Assembly (NCBI GenBank): GCA_024402695.1
Contig: JAKSTG010000004.1
Coordinates: 62,001 to 126,000, forward strand
Length of the DNA stretch: 64,000 nucleotides
Direction: 5' to 3'
Origin: Treponema sp.
GTDB taxonomy: Bacteria; Spirochaetota; Spirochaetia; Treponematales; Treponemataceae
The notes under the pieces are model-generated. The model was given only the letters and a program-made list of their open reading frames with translations. It searched no databases and had not been told where the DNA came from. The position numbers and the translations under genes are program-made. How positions within the stretch are numbered: position 1 is the first letter of the stretch; the number at the start of each line of letters is the position of its first letter. Of the stretch, positions 57,501 through 64,000 are shown in pieces.

Positions 57501-59234
57501 TGTTCCGTTTTTCAGGGTGTCAGTTGTAACATCTGCAACTGAAGAATTGTATTCTTTCCATGTGATTTTTGTAATTTCTTTTCCTGTATCTGAAACCGCA
57601 TTTACATTAACTGTTAATCCGTGAATAACAAGATCAGTGTCAGAAAGGGAAGTTGTCATTGAAATTGATTTGTAGATTTCTTTTACATCACAAGAAACTT
57701 TTGTTCCTTCACTTTTGTTTCCTGTTCTGTCCATAGATTTAACTACAAAGGTATATGTCTTTCCGTTTGTCAGGTTTGAAATCAGAGTGCAGTTTGTTCC
57801 TGCTGGAACAATGATGCTTCCTTCTGCGAAAGAAACTGCGCGGGCACCAGTTGCGATTTCATAAGTAACTTCGTAACAGAGAAGATCTTCGTCTTCAGAA
57901 GGTGTCCATGAAAGAAGAACGCTTTTGTCTTTGTTAGTTGCTGTAAGGTCAGTTACATTCTGTGGAGGAACTACATCTTTTCCGTCAAGAAGAGCCTGAA
58001 GTTTTTCGGCAGAAAGAGCATTGATGATCTTGTCTTTTTCTTCCTGTGTAAGCATTTCATTGAAGATTTCTTTTTTGTCATCTTCAGTCATAAGCTTTGC
58101 AAAGATTTCTTCTTTGTTTGCAGCAATCACATAAGCTTCGATTGCGGCCTGTTCGATTCCTGTTTTTGTTCCAGAAAGTTTTTCTTCGTAGATTTCTGCT
58201 TTCTTTTCATCTGTCAGGTAATCAGTGATAATCTTGTCTTTTTCTTCCTGAGTAAGGAGGGCAGAGAAGATTTCGTTTTTTGTTTCGTCAGAAAGGTTGT
58301 TTTTGAGAAGAACCTGAATTTCTTCTGAGCTTAAATATGAAGTGAAGCTTGCTGCTGTGTTTTTCAGAACTTCAGTTGCGATTGCAGTTTTTGTTGCGTC
58401 TGAAAGATATTCGTTGATGATCTTATCTTTTGTGTTTCCGCTTACACCTTCTTCTTCGAAGAGAACTTTAAGTTCTGCTTTTTCGCTATCAGTAAGGAGA
58501 TTTACGAAAGTGTTGTCATCATGTTTTTCTGCAACAATTGAATTAAAAATTTCTTGAGTGTTATTGTCCAGATAGTCGCTGATGATTTCAGCTTTTGCGT
58601 TTTCTACTGCTGCTGCTTCCATTGCTGTTTTTTCTTCAGCTGTAAGAAGGGCAACGTAATTTCTGTCTTTTACAATTTTATTGAAGATTTCAGTTTTTGT
58701 ATCTTCTGTTAAGTATTCTGCGATAATCTTGTCTTTTTCATCCTGTGTAAGAAGCTTGTTGTAAATAGCTTCTTCTTCTTCCGAAGTCAGAATGGAAAGG
58801 AAAGTTTTTGTGGAACGTTTGATTCCAAGGATTTCATCAAAGATTTCTGCTTTTCTTTCATCTGTCAGATATGCAGAAATGATTTCCTGTTTTTTCGAAT
58901 CAGAGAGATTTGATTCGAATTCAAGTTTAAGAAGATTTTTTTCTTCTTCTGTAAGGAGAGAGAGGAATGTGGCGTCGTCATGTTTTGACTGAAGGATTTC
59001 ATTGAAGATTTCGGCCTTCTTTTCATCTGTAAGAAGAGAAAGGAAAATCTCAATTTTCTTTTCGTCTGTAAGAAGCTGGTTGAAGATTTCTTCTTTTTCA
59101 GACTGGGTCAGTTCAATTTTTGACGGACCATTGTTTGTTGGATCATTGCTTCCCGGATCGGTAACAACCAGGTTTTTACAGCCTATTGCCACAAGAGCTG
59201 TAAAAAGAAATACCAAAGGTAATACTTTTTTCAT
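54588..59234 (-). CDS. Giant repeat lipoprotein with helical stalk, FnIII and beta-helix
   Basis: A 1548-residue surface lipoprotein; the lipobox VAIGC gives Cys19. Residues 40 to about 420 consist of about 17 units built on L-L-T-D-E-E-K-x-x-I-F-x-x, spaced 13 to 45 residues apart, predicted helical. A fibronectin III domain follows (about 425-520, VTDLTATNKDKSVLLSWTPSED in part). From about 630 to the end are four units of some 215 residues with IxVxNSxF/VxFENVxxxY patterns typical of a parallel beta-helix; each contains EQPCSTSAEKIK-like and LRLSNLSNAKNVTV segments. AAGGA precedes the ATG. No family is known to me for the N-terminal repeats. It is probably an adhesin or glycan-binding protein. 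Confidence 0.75.
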   Translation of the reverse strand: MKKVLPLVFLFTALVAIGCKNLVVTDPGSNDPTNNGPSKIELTQSEKEEIFNQLLTDEKKIEIFLSLLTDEKKAEIFNEILQSKHDDATFLSLLTEEEKNLLKLEFESNLSDSKKQEIISAYLTDERKAEIFDEILGIKRSTKTFLSILTSEEEEAIYNKLLTQDEKDKIIAEYLTEDTKTEIFNKIVKDRNYVALLTAEEKTAMEAAAVENAKAEIISDYLDNNTQEIFNSIVAEKHDDNTFVNLLTDSEKAELKVLFEEEGVSGNTKDKIINEYLSDATKTAIATEVLKNTAASFTSYLSSEEIQVLLKNNLSDETKNEIFSALLTQEEKDKIITDYLTDEKKAEIYEEKLSGTKTGIEQAAIEAYVIAANKEEIFAKLMTEDDKKEIFNEMLTQEEKDKIINALSAEKLQALLDGKDVVPPQNVTDLTATNKDKSVLLSWTPSEDEDLLCYEVTYEIATGARAVSFAEGSIIVPAGTNCTLISNLTNGKTYTFVVKSMDRTGNKSEGTKVSCDVKEIYKSISMTTSLSDTDLVIHGLTVNVNAVSDTGKEITKITWKEYNSSVADVTTDTLKNGTDITETKSFFVTENGVYVVACESEDGIRTSHFVNITNSVITTTGNTTVFDGKNNKFITRRNGYPRNNPAAVSKNTFPLDTANIVIKDLTLEGDDGSSSSKMNYNVFNMSCGAEKTPIQSIYVENLKTTGNIEHTTLAAYNFADNAVMTVKNSSFTRNDDDPFIRLSNWTFAKNVTIKLENVDLNYTCPDSEWNGFIIYQTPFTSRADIAKEIEAVKTWHFIFENCTYNGKLINDNHSGNDCLMYSYNTDFDNPETKNNTRFDFPGCDIVINGKKLYNSSEVSEVVKISGSTATVKDIVIKTPKKDSSNGAVLLNAQNIEIDNVLITGAEASPAYNIFEQPCSTSAEKIKTVNVSNLDIDGTNITHNFLNFYNLDDNATITVKDSTFDIKADNNILRLSNLSNAKNVTVTFENIEWKYDETNAENGEWASIILYQSLAKTLDGLKAEIEALNTWNFNFVNCRYNGELVTSNSENLNSFRKLLILYVNNGSKYVIKTKASDWKIEYSDSTLTKAVTESEDTFKISNALLSVPKTEGSNAAILTNKSNIVITNVSLKGSDSKPAYNVFEQPCSTSAEKIKSVEITDLNVTGTNITHNFLNFYNFEDNAEITVKNSNFDIKSDNNILRLSNLSYAENVTVKFENIDWKYDETNAGNGEWAAVVLYQSTSNSIAGIHKEIEALKTWNFVFENCRYNGEVISENPFSMNSFNKLKLFYLFDEVILKNGKATVGSNSYLEPDYWRITYPAEYASLSIRKTDDTTIISDSNITVPAKTASSNAAISVNSRNVIISDILVSGTETEDGKKTYNLFEQPYSVTSEKVKNIEVSNIYVDGRNMTHNALNFYNLDDNATITVKDSNFYLYHNSNALRLSNLSNAKNVTVRFENVDVTYFEENLTSENKEWLGFVLYQGTNEDYESELEAAKTWKFEFVNCSLNYYPMDSNRSEEGFLLCHYWNKTGKTDNDLSASISSVENQY
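54780..56560. repeat. DNA-level direct repeats inside the giant lipoprotein gene
   Basis: The last three beta-helix units are also alike in DNA. For example TTTTCTGCAGAAGTGCTGCA occurs at about 55785 and 56462, and AGGAAGTTATGTGTAATGTT at about 55717 and 56401. The period is about 675-680 bp. A third, more diverged copy covers 54780-55200. Confidence 0.75.
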
Positions 59235-59589
59235 TGTATTGCTTCCTTATAAAATAAACTGAATGGAATTAGCTGGATGTCTTAATGTAGTTAAACGTCA
59301 TGTATAGTGTCTAGTAGTTTTTTACTATTATTTTGTTTAGAGATAATAGAGATTTGTTATGTTGTAAAATTAAAACGAATTGGATTTTTTTATATAATAT
59401 AGGGGATTTTCTCTAATCTGAAAATTGGAGATTTACAATAACCAACTTTTTTCACTTGAGTTTTTGGACTTTTACATTATCGGAAAAAGTGTCATTTTCG
59501 CTGTTCATAAAAAAAGTCCTCTGTTGAAACGTTTTTTTCGCTCAACAAAGGACTTTTTACAACAAATTTTAATAGTTTAATTTCTCGTA
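59235..59589. promoter_or_regulatory. Non-coding gap with lipoprotein promoter and shared element
   Basis: 355 bp without a gene. On the minus strand TTTTCA (59424-59419), 17 bp, TATATT (59401-59396) is the likely promoter of the giant lipoprotein, giving a leader of about 160 nt. The shared element TAATCT-G-AAAATTGGAGATTT (59414-59434) overlaps its -35. I see no structured RNA and no reading frame. The right part holds the kinase terminator. Confidence 0.45.
59508..59557 (-). terminator. Terminator of the FGGY kinase gene
   Basis: AAAGTCCTCTGTTGA (59513-59527) and TCAACAAAGGACTTT (59542-59556) pair with one mismatch, loop of 14. On the minus strand a run of T follows. Confidence 0.85.
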
Positions 59590-61176
59590 TTAGAGATTTT
59601 CCACGGCGGCTCTTTCTACTGCAAGACCTTTCTTGTAGCGTTCGTAGAAAATATTGAAGCTTTCTTCCAGGTCTTTTTCAACAGCGGCTGTAGTCTTCTT
59701 GCAAGTTACGAATACTTTCTTTTCCAGGTATTCATCAAGAGTACAACCGGCACCAAGGTAAGAAGCAAGGATTGCCATTCCCCAAGGTCCGCCTTCACCT
59801 GCAGTTTCCATAGCAGAAACCGGTGTATGGATAGAAGCTGCCATGAATTTAAGCCCAGCTTCAGTTTTGAAGTATCCGCCGGCACCTGTCATGCTTGTGA
59901 TCTTAACGTTTTCATCAAAGAGGATATCCATACCTGCGCGGTTTGCACCAAGGGATGTGAACATCTGTGCGCGCATGAAGTTTGCCAGACTGAAGTTACA
60001 GTTTTCTGAACGAACAAAAAGAGGACGTCCTGAATTGAATCCTGTGATTGTTTCGCCTGAAAGGTAGTTGTAGGCAAGAAGTCCGCCAACATCTTTGTCA
60101 CCTTCAATTGATTTTCCAAGAAGCTTGTCGTAAAGGTCGTTCATAGAAGGTTCGAATCCCAGTGTGTTACATACTTCTTGGAAAAGGTTGATCCAGTTGT
60201 TGTGTTCACCTGTACAGTTGTTGCAGTGAACCATGGCAACAGGACTTCCGTCTGGAGTTGTAACTACGTCAATGATTCCTGGATAAACTTTGGCCAGGTC
60301 TTTTTCCAGAACAACCATAGAGAAGATTGATGTTCCTGCAGAAATGTTACCTGTTCCAACTTTACAAGAGTTTGTCCCAACCATACCAGTTCCTGCATCT
60401 CCTTCAGGAGGGCAGAGAGGAATACCTGCTTCCAGGTCTCCGGCTGGGTCCAGGAATTTTGCGCCGTCTGCAGTAAGAGTACCTGCGTCTTCACCGGCGT
60501 TAAGAACTTTAGGGAAGATGTCGTTGATCTTGTAGTTCAGTCCTTTTTCAGCAATGAGCTTTTCGAACTTGGCTGTCATAGCCGAATTGTAATTCATTTC
60601 ATCTTTGTTGATTGGGAACATACCTGATGCATCACCTACACCAAGAACTTTCTTTCCTGTAAGGCGGTAGTGGATGTATGCAGCCAGTGTGTAAACATTG
60701 GCGATTTTAGAAACATGTTCTTCCTTATTAAGAATTGCCTGGTAAAGGTGAGAAATAGACCATCGTTCAGGAACAGGGAAATTGAAAAGGGCAGAAAGTT
60801 CTGCCGAAGCCTGTCCAGTAATTGTGTTACGCCAGGTTCTGAAAGGAACCAGAAGATTGTCGGCACTGTCAAAAGCCAGGTAACCGTGCATCATGGCAGA
60901 AATACCTGCAGATCTGAATTTCTTGAGGGTAATGCCGTATTTTTCTGAAACGTCTTTTTTCAGGTCTGCATAACAGTCCTGCAGTCCTTTGTGGATAAGA
61001 TTGATATCATAAGTCCAGATTCCGTCTACAAGCTGGTTTTCCCATGTGAATCCGCCTGAAGCGATTGGTTCAAAAGCATCGTTGATAAGAACGGCTTTGA
61101 TACGGGTAGATCCGAATTCGATTCCAAGAACAGCGTTTCCGCTTTCGATCAGTTTTTTGTTTTCTTCTATATTCAT
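59590..61176 (-). CDS. FGGY-family carbohydrate kinase (xylulokinase-like)
   Basis: Phosphorylates a sugar, probably a ketopentose, with ATP in the cytoplasm. The 528-residue protein has the N-terminal phosphate loop LGIEFGSTRIKAV (residues 17-29), GISAMMHGYLAFD, and C-terminal ATP-site segments GNISAGTSIFSM and MTGAGGYFKTEA. The length and MHGY place it near xylulokinase/ribulokinase; the exact sugar is not clear. With AraD it would give D-xylulose-5-phosphate. GAGGA precedes the ATG. A LacI-like operator overlaps its promoter, and a strong terminator ends it. Confidence 0.88.
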   Translation of the reverse strand: MNIEENKKLIESGNAVLGIEFGSTRIKAVLINDAFEPIASGGFTWENQLVDGIWTYDINLIHKGLQDCYADLKKDVSEKYGITLKKFRSAGISAMMHGYLAFDSADNLLVPFRTWRNTITGQASAELSALFNFPVPERWSISHLYQAILNKEEHVSKIANVYTLAAYIHYRLTGKKVLGVGDASGMFPINKDEMNYNSAMTAKFEKLIAEKGLNYKINDIFPKVLNAGEDAGTLTADGAKFLDPAGDLEAGIPLCPPEGDAGTGMVGTNSCKVGTGNISAGTSIFSMVVLEKDLAKVYPGIIDVVTTPDGSPVAMVHCNNCTGEHNNWINLFQEVCNTLGFEPSMNDLYDKLLGKSIEGDKDVGGLLAYNYLSGETITGFNSGRPLFVRSENCNFSLANFMRAQMFTSLGANRAGMDILFDENVKITSMTGAGGYFKTEAGLKFMAASIHTPVSAMETAGEGGPWGMAILASYLGAGCTLDEYLEKKVFVTCKKTTAAVEKDLEESFNIFYERYKKGLAVERAAVENL

Positions 61177-61235
61177 ATATTCCTCACCAAGGTTTTTCTT
61201 TATTTTACACCCAAAACAGGTGATTTTACATAGTA

Positions 61236-61273
61236 ATTATATCCTACAGTTGTGGTTTCGTAAAACGTTTAAC
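61236..61273 (-). promoter_or_regulatory. Kinase promoter with LacI-like operator
   Basis: TATAAT at 61241-61236 on the minus strand. The -35 area is weak and is covered by GTAAAACGTTTAAC (61260-61273), a near-palindrome with the AAACGTTT centre typical of LacI/CcpA-type operators. Confidence 0.5.
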
Positions 61274-61317
61274 TAATGGATATTACCTAAAATAATGTCT
61301 TAAACAGATGATTTTTT

Positions 61318-62922
61318 GTGCCGATGATAGAAAAGATGAAAACCGTAACTATTTTATTTGCAGATTCTGACTCAAAATACATGTTTGAGCCTTCTTTTGG
61401 AGGCTTTTCTGCCTTTGAAAAATCCCTTCAATGGGCCGGAGAAAACGAAAGTGAAAAGACAGTTCTCTTTGTTTCTGAAGGAAATAAAGGGCTTCTGGCT
61501 GAAAAACTGGCTGAATCAGGTAAAAAAGCTGAAATTTCGGCTCTTCCTTCATGGAATACAGCTGCACTTTTTGCAGAAATGGAAAAAGTCGTGTCTGAAA
61601 ACCAGGCCGGTGCCGTTATTTTTGCCTTTGGGGACTGTCCTTTCCTGAACAGAGCCCTTACAAAGGAAATTTTCCAGACACATACTGAGTATCTTGCTGA
61701 ATATACCTTTGCAGAAGGTTATTCTTCTGGATTTGCACCAGAAATGATTGATGCAGGAACTTTGAAAATCCTGAAACAGCTTTCAGAAAGTACACAGAAG
61801 TCTGCAGGGGACGCACCTGTTACCCGCACTGCAATTTACGATTTTCTCAAAACAGATATAAATGCCTTTGAAATTGAAACTGTTCTTGCAGACGATGATT
61901 ACCGGCTTTTCAGATACAGTTTTGACTGCGCCCGTAAAGAACACTTTCTTCAGTGTCAGGCACTTTTTGAAAGCCTTTCTGAAGAAGAGAAAAAGGATCT
62001 TTCTGTTCTGGATGTTGAAAACCTTTCATCCCGCAGCTGCCAAAATACAGGTATATTAAAAACAGTACCTGGTTTCTATAATATCCAGCTTTCTTCTGTT
62101 ACTGCTTCAAAGCCAGTATCAGTTCCTGAAGATTCACCCTGCAACAAAGGGGAGAATATGCCAAAAGAAAAGGTTTTCAAACTTATTGATGATATTGCCG
62201 CTTTCTCTGAAACTGCCGTCATAGACCTGAGCCTTTTCGGAGATCCTGTAAATCATCCTGATCTTGTTCCTGTAGTCGAAAAAATTCTTTCCTACGAAGG
62301 ACTTTCGGTTTTCATCGAAACAGATATGATTTCTTCGGAAACTGCAGAAGCTCTTAAGAAAGTTTCGGATGCGGCTCCTGCAAGAACCAATGGCAACGAT
62401 AAGATTATGATTTCGGTAAATCTTGATGGTGCCTCTGCCGGAACCTATGCAAAACTCAGAGGCAGAAGTGAAGGGGATTTTACAAAGGCTCTGGAATCAG
62501 TTGCCCTTTGTGCAAATCTTTTCCCGGATTCTACTTATCCTCAGTTTACCCGTATGAATGAGAATGAATCCGAACTGGAATCTTTCTACAGATACTGGAA
62601 TGAAAAGACAAATCCTTCAAAAGGAAATCTGATTATCCAGAAATACAACAGCTACTGTAAAAGTCTTCCGGAACGTAAACCGGCAGATCTTTCTCCAGTG
62701 GAAAGAAATGTCTGCTGGCATCTGCGCAGAGACATGAACATCCTTTCTAATGGAGATGTCCTTTTCTGCCATTGTGTATATGGAAAGGTTGTGGGAAATG
62801 TTTTTGAAAAACCTCTTTCTGAAATCTGGAAAGCAAATGACGATGAAGTAAAAAATCAGTCAGAAAATCAATACTGTTCAAAATGCGGAGATTGTGATGA
62901 ATACTATACCTTTAACTTTTAA
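61318..62922 (+). CDS. Spiro-SPASM family protein
   Basis: A 534-residue protein of the spirochaete-specific spiro-SPASM type. The N-terminal part (to about 220) resembles a nucleotidyltransferase fold (TVTILFADSDSKYMF, VIFAFGDCPFLNRAL). The middle has a radical-SAM-like barrel (DLSLFGDPVNHPDLVPVVEKI in part) without the CxxxCxxC cluster motif. The C-terminus is a SPASM domain (VCWHLRRDMNILSNGDVLFCHC, YCSKCGDC). So it probably lacks radical chemistry. Start: GTG 61318, ATG 61324 or ATG 61336 are all possible, none with a clear ribosome site. It overlaps the glycosyltransferase gene by 26 bp, which places it in surface-glycan or modification work. Confidence 0.85.
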   Translation: MPMIEKMKTVTILFADSDSKYMFEPSFGGFSAFEKSLQWAGENESEKTVLFVSEGNKGLLAEKLAESGKKAEISALPSWNTAALFAEMEKVVSENQAGAVIFAFGDCPFLNRALTKEIFQTHTEYLAEYTFAEGYSSGFAPEMIDAGTLKILKQLSESTQKSAGDAPVTRTAIYDFLKTDINAFEIETVLADDDYRLFRYSFDCARKEHFLQCQALFESLSEEEKKDLSVLDVENLSSRSCQNTGILKTVPGFYNIQLSSVTASKPVSVPEDSPCNKGENMPKEKVFKLIDDIAAFSETAVIDLSLFGDPVNHPDLVPVVEKILSYEGLSVFIETDMISSETAEALKKVSDAAPARTNGNDKIMISVNLDGASAGTYAKLRGRSEGDFTKALESVALCANLFPDSTYPQFTRMNENESELESFYRYWNEKTNPSKGNLIIQKYNSYCKSLPERKPADLSPVERNVCWHLRRDMNILSNGDVLFCHCVYGKVVGNVFEKPLSEIWKANDDEVKNQSENQYCSKCGDCDEYYTFNF

Positions 62923-63850
62923 TGAACATCAGATAAACAGAACAATTCTTGGTGGCAAAACAGCAGTTCCAGAAAATGCAATGAACGTTTCTGTAATTCT
63001 TTTGAACAGAACAGGAAGCCAGTTTAAGGTAAAAATTTTTGAGGAACTGATAAAGTGTAATTTTGCATCCATCGTTTCTATTGAACCAGATACTGGAAAT
63101 TACAATATAGAAGAAATCGCAAGACGGTATCCTGCAGTGAAATTCATTATTCCTCATGAAAATGTTTCTGACGGAGAAATAATCAACATTGCTATGGCAG
63201 AAATCACAAGTGAATATGCACTTGTACTTAAGGATGACCTCTACATTCCGTCTGGAGTGCTTCTTCCACACCTGGCAGAAAAGCTTACAGCTAAAAACAG
63301 TATCTGTATTGCTCCACGTCTTGTAGACATGAAGCGTAATTCTCTGCCAATAAGAAAATCTCCTTCATCGGAAAAAATGCATTTCGTTCTGGATTCCCTT
63401 ACACAGGTTCAGGATGGAATCAGTACTGTTTTCCCATTTGATTATGTTGGACTTTACAACAGACAGAAATTCATTGAACTTGGAGGTTTCGATTATTCCA
63501 TGAAATCTCCTTACTGGCAGCTGCTGGACTTTGGTCTCCGCGCCTGGCTTTGGGGTGAAAAGATTACAATCACAACAGCTCTTCAGCTCTCGTACAATGT
63601 AAGCGAACCACCAATCGAAGATGCAACTCCAAATCTGGATTCTCTGCGTTTTTATCTTAAAAACGAACTTCCTAAATATAAACTGGATCACGCCATGATC
63701 CGTAAATCTGCTTTCGGTCGTTTCTGGCGACATTCAGGCTGTGGCCTTATGGAAGCAAAAAAACAGTTCAATGATGCAAGATCCTGGGTGGAACTGAACC
63801 AGTATAAATTCAAGATGGATTTGCAGACCTTGATTGAAACATGGGTATAG
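62897..63850 (+). CDS. Glycosyltransferase-like family 2 (GT-A fold) protein
   Basis: A 317-residue protein with a GT-A-like N-terminus (MNVSVILLNRTGSQFKVKIF in part, ALVLKDDLYIPSG at the DxD-like position near residue 115) and FDYSMKSPYWQLLDFGLRAWLWG in part, the usual 'GGFDe..w..eD..LR' motif of family 2 (here GGFDYSM..YWQLLDFGLRAW). The catalytic acidic residue is less clear than usual. ATG 62897 has GGAG seven bases upstream and lies inside the spiro-SPASM gene, overlapping by 26 bp; a GTG precedes it. It likely adds a sugar to a glycan or flagellar/surface protein. Confidence 0.75.
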   Translation: MNTIPLTFNEHQINRTILGGKTAVPENAMNVSVILLNRTGSQFKVKIFEELIKCNFASIVSIEPDTGNYNIEEIARRYPAVKFIIPHENVSDGEIINIAMAEITSEYALVLKDDLYIPSGVLLPHLAEKLTAKNSICIAPRLVDMKRNSLPIRKSPSSEKMHFVLDSLTQVQDGISTVFPFDYVGLYNRQKFIELGGFDYSMKSPYWQLLDFGLRAWLWGEKITITTALQLSYNVSEPPIEDATPNLDSLRFYLKNELPKYKLDHAMIRKSAFGRFWRHSGCGLMEAKKQFNDARSWVELNQYKFKMDLQTLIETWV

Positions 63851-63854
63851 TTAT

Positions 63855-64000
63855 ATGACTGAAAATAAAAAGCCGGTCCGTGCTGTAGTTGTTCAGTGCA
63901 GACTTTCTTCAACAAGACTTCCGAATAAAGCCTTGTATATCCTTGGAGGGAAGCCTCTTATTCAGTGGACTCTTGAAGCAATGAAAAAAGTGTCTGCTGA
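63855..64000 (+). CDS. SpsF-like cytidylyltransferase, N-terminal fragment
   Basis: A partial gene cut by the right edge, 48 codons. The start VRAVVVQCRLSSTRLPNKAL and GGKPLIQWTLEAMKK are the N-terminal nucleotide loop and following helix of SpsF/CMP-KDO-synthetase-like nucleotidyltransferases (usually AiIqARmgStRLPgKvl). Four bases separate it from the previous stop. It would activate a sugar for the neighbouring glycosyltransferase. The ATG at 63855 has GGGT upstream only. Confidence 0.75.
   Translation, partial: MTENKKPVRAVVVQCRLSSTRLPNKALYILGGKPLIQWTLEAMKKVSA

Noticed and set aside
59477..59484. TCCGATAA on the minus strand, 7 of 8 to the sigma-28 -10 box
   Set aside because: No TAAA at 14-17 bp and no RNA-like unit or gene at fitting distance downstream; probably chance.
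1..64000. tRNA, rRNA, tmRNA, RNase P RNA or SRP RNA
   Set aside because: The non-coding gaps were read on both strands for a GTTCGAATCC-type T-loop and conserved cores; none was seen. The longest gap is 355 bp.
1..64000. Prophage, transposon or genomic island borders
   Set aside because: No transposase, integrase, toxin-antitoxin or direct-repeat att sites were recognised. Codon use looks even except in the two lipoprotein genes, which are AT-richer.

Overview
The window reads as chromosome of a carbohydrate-degrading spirochaete, most likely a gut or rumen Treponema. This rests on family recognition, not on a database search. Pointers are a 900-residue GreA with a long N-terminal extension, a spiro-SPASM type protein, a single-chain glycyl-tRNA synthetase, several periplasmic LysM/M23 and PEGA-like proteins, two large lipoproteins, and TAAA-N15/16-GCCGATAA (sigma-28, FliA class) promoters although no flagellar gene lies in the window. 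I see no rRNA, tRNA, CRISPR array, insertion sequence, prophage or integrase. It looks like core chromosome with a few variable surface-protein loci.

Layout. 1-8 kb: an acyl-CoA synthetase fragment, a GH115 alpha-glucuronidase, a minus-strand run SDR-pncB-folA-HD protein, and a GH3 enzyme divergent from the SDR. 8-13.4 kb: a plus-strand run of an RNA m5C methyltransferase, deoD, a sugar nucleotidyltransferase, a CorC-like CBS protein and a TPR protein. 13.4-19.3 kb: a divergent gene pair sharing a palindromic sigma-28 promoter, glyQS, an aldo/keto reductase, an HD-GYP protein with a sigma-28 promoter, and a candidate sigma-28-driven small RNA. 19.3-26.1 kb: GH36 alpha-galactosidase and GH130 mannoside phosphorylase with a paired operator, an EFR1-type ferredoxin/flavodoxin, and a lipoprotein with seven Cys-rich ribbons and a formylglycine-enzyme-like domain. 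26.2-37.4 kb: rlmJ, a ParB-domain protein next to PBP1A, a second candidate sigma-28 small RNA, envelope proteins, a ferredoxin, deoC, greA and its TPR partner. 37.4-44.1 kb: an apparent export operon (ABC ATPase, two FtsX/MacB permeases, a LolA-like protein, an outer-membrane barrel). 44.2-52.8 kb: priA, a family 4 uracil-DNA glycosylase, an M23 peptidase, recJ, a pyrimidine nucleoside phosphorylase and recO. 52.8-64 kb: araD, an aldose-epimerase-like gene, a 1548-residue repeat lipoprotein, an FGGY sugar kinase, and a spiro-SPASM / glycosyltransferase / cytidylyltransferase-like run cut by the right edge.

How it fits together. GH115, GH3, GH36, GH130, the FGGY kinase, AraD and the mutarotase-like protein suggest use of hemicellulose oligosaccharides (glucuronoxylan, galactomannan, arabinose/xylose), mostly inside the cell. 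deoD, deoC and the pyrimidine phosphorylase give nucleoside salvage. PBP1A, three LysM/M23 proteins, the Lol-like export operon and the surface lipoproteins are envelope biology.

The most unusual signals are regulatory. Sigma-28 promoters appear to drive two unannotated small RNAs and a degenerate HD-GYP protein. One 9-bp-arm palindrome supplies both -10 boxes of two divergent sigma-28 promoters. A recurrent layout places a good -10 box 6-7 nt before the start codon, implying many leaderless mRNAs. All promoter, RNA and terminator calls come from reading the sequence and have not been tested.
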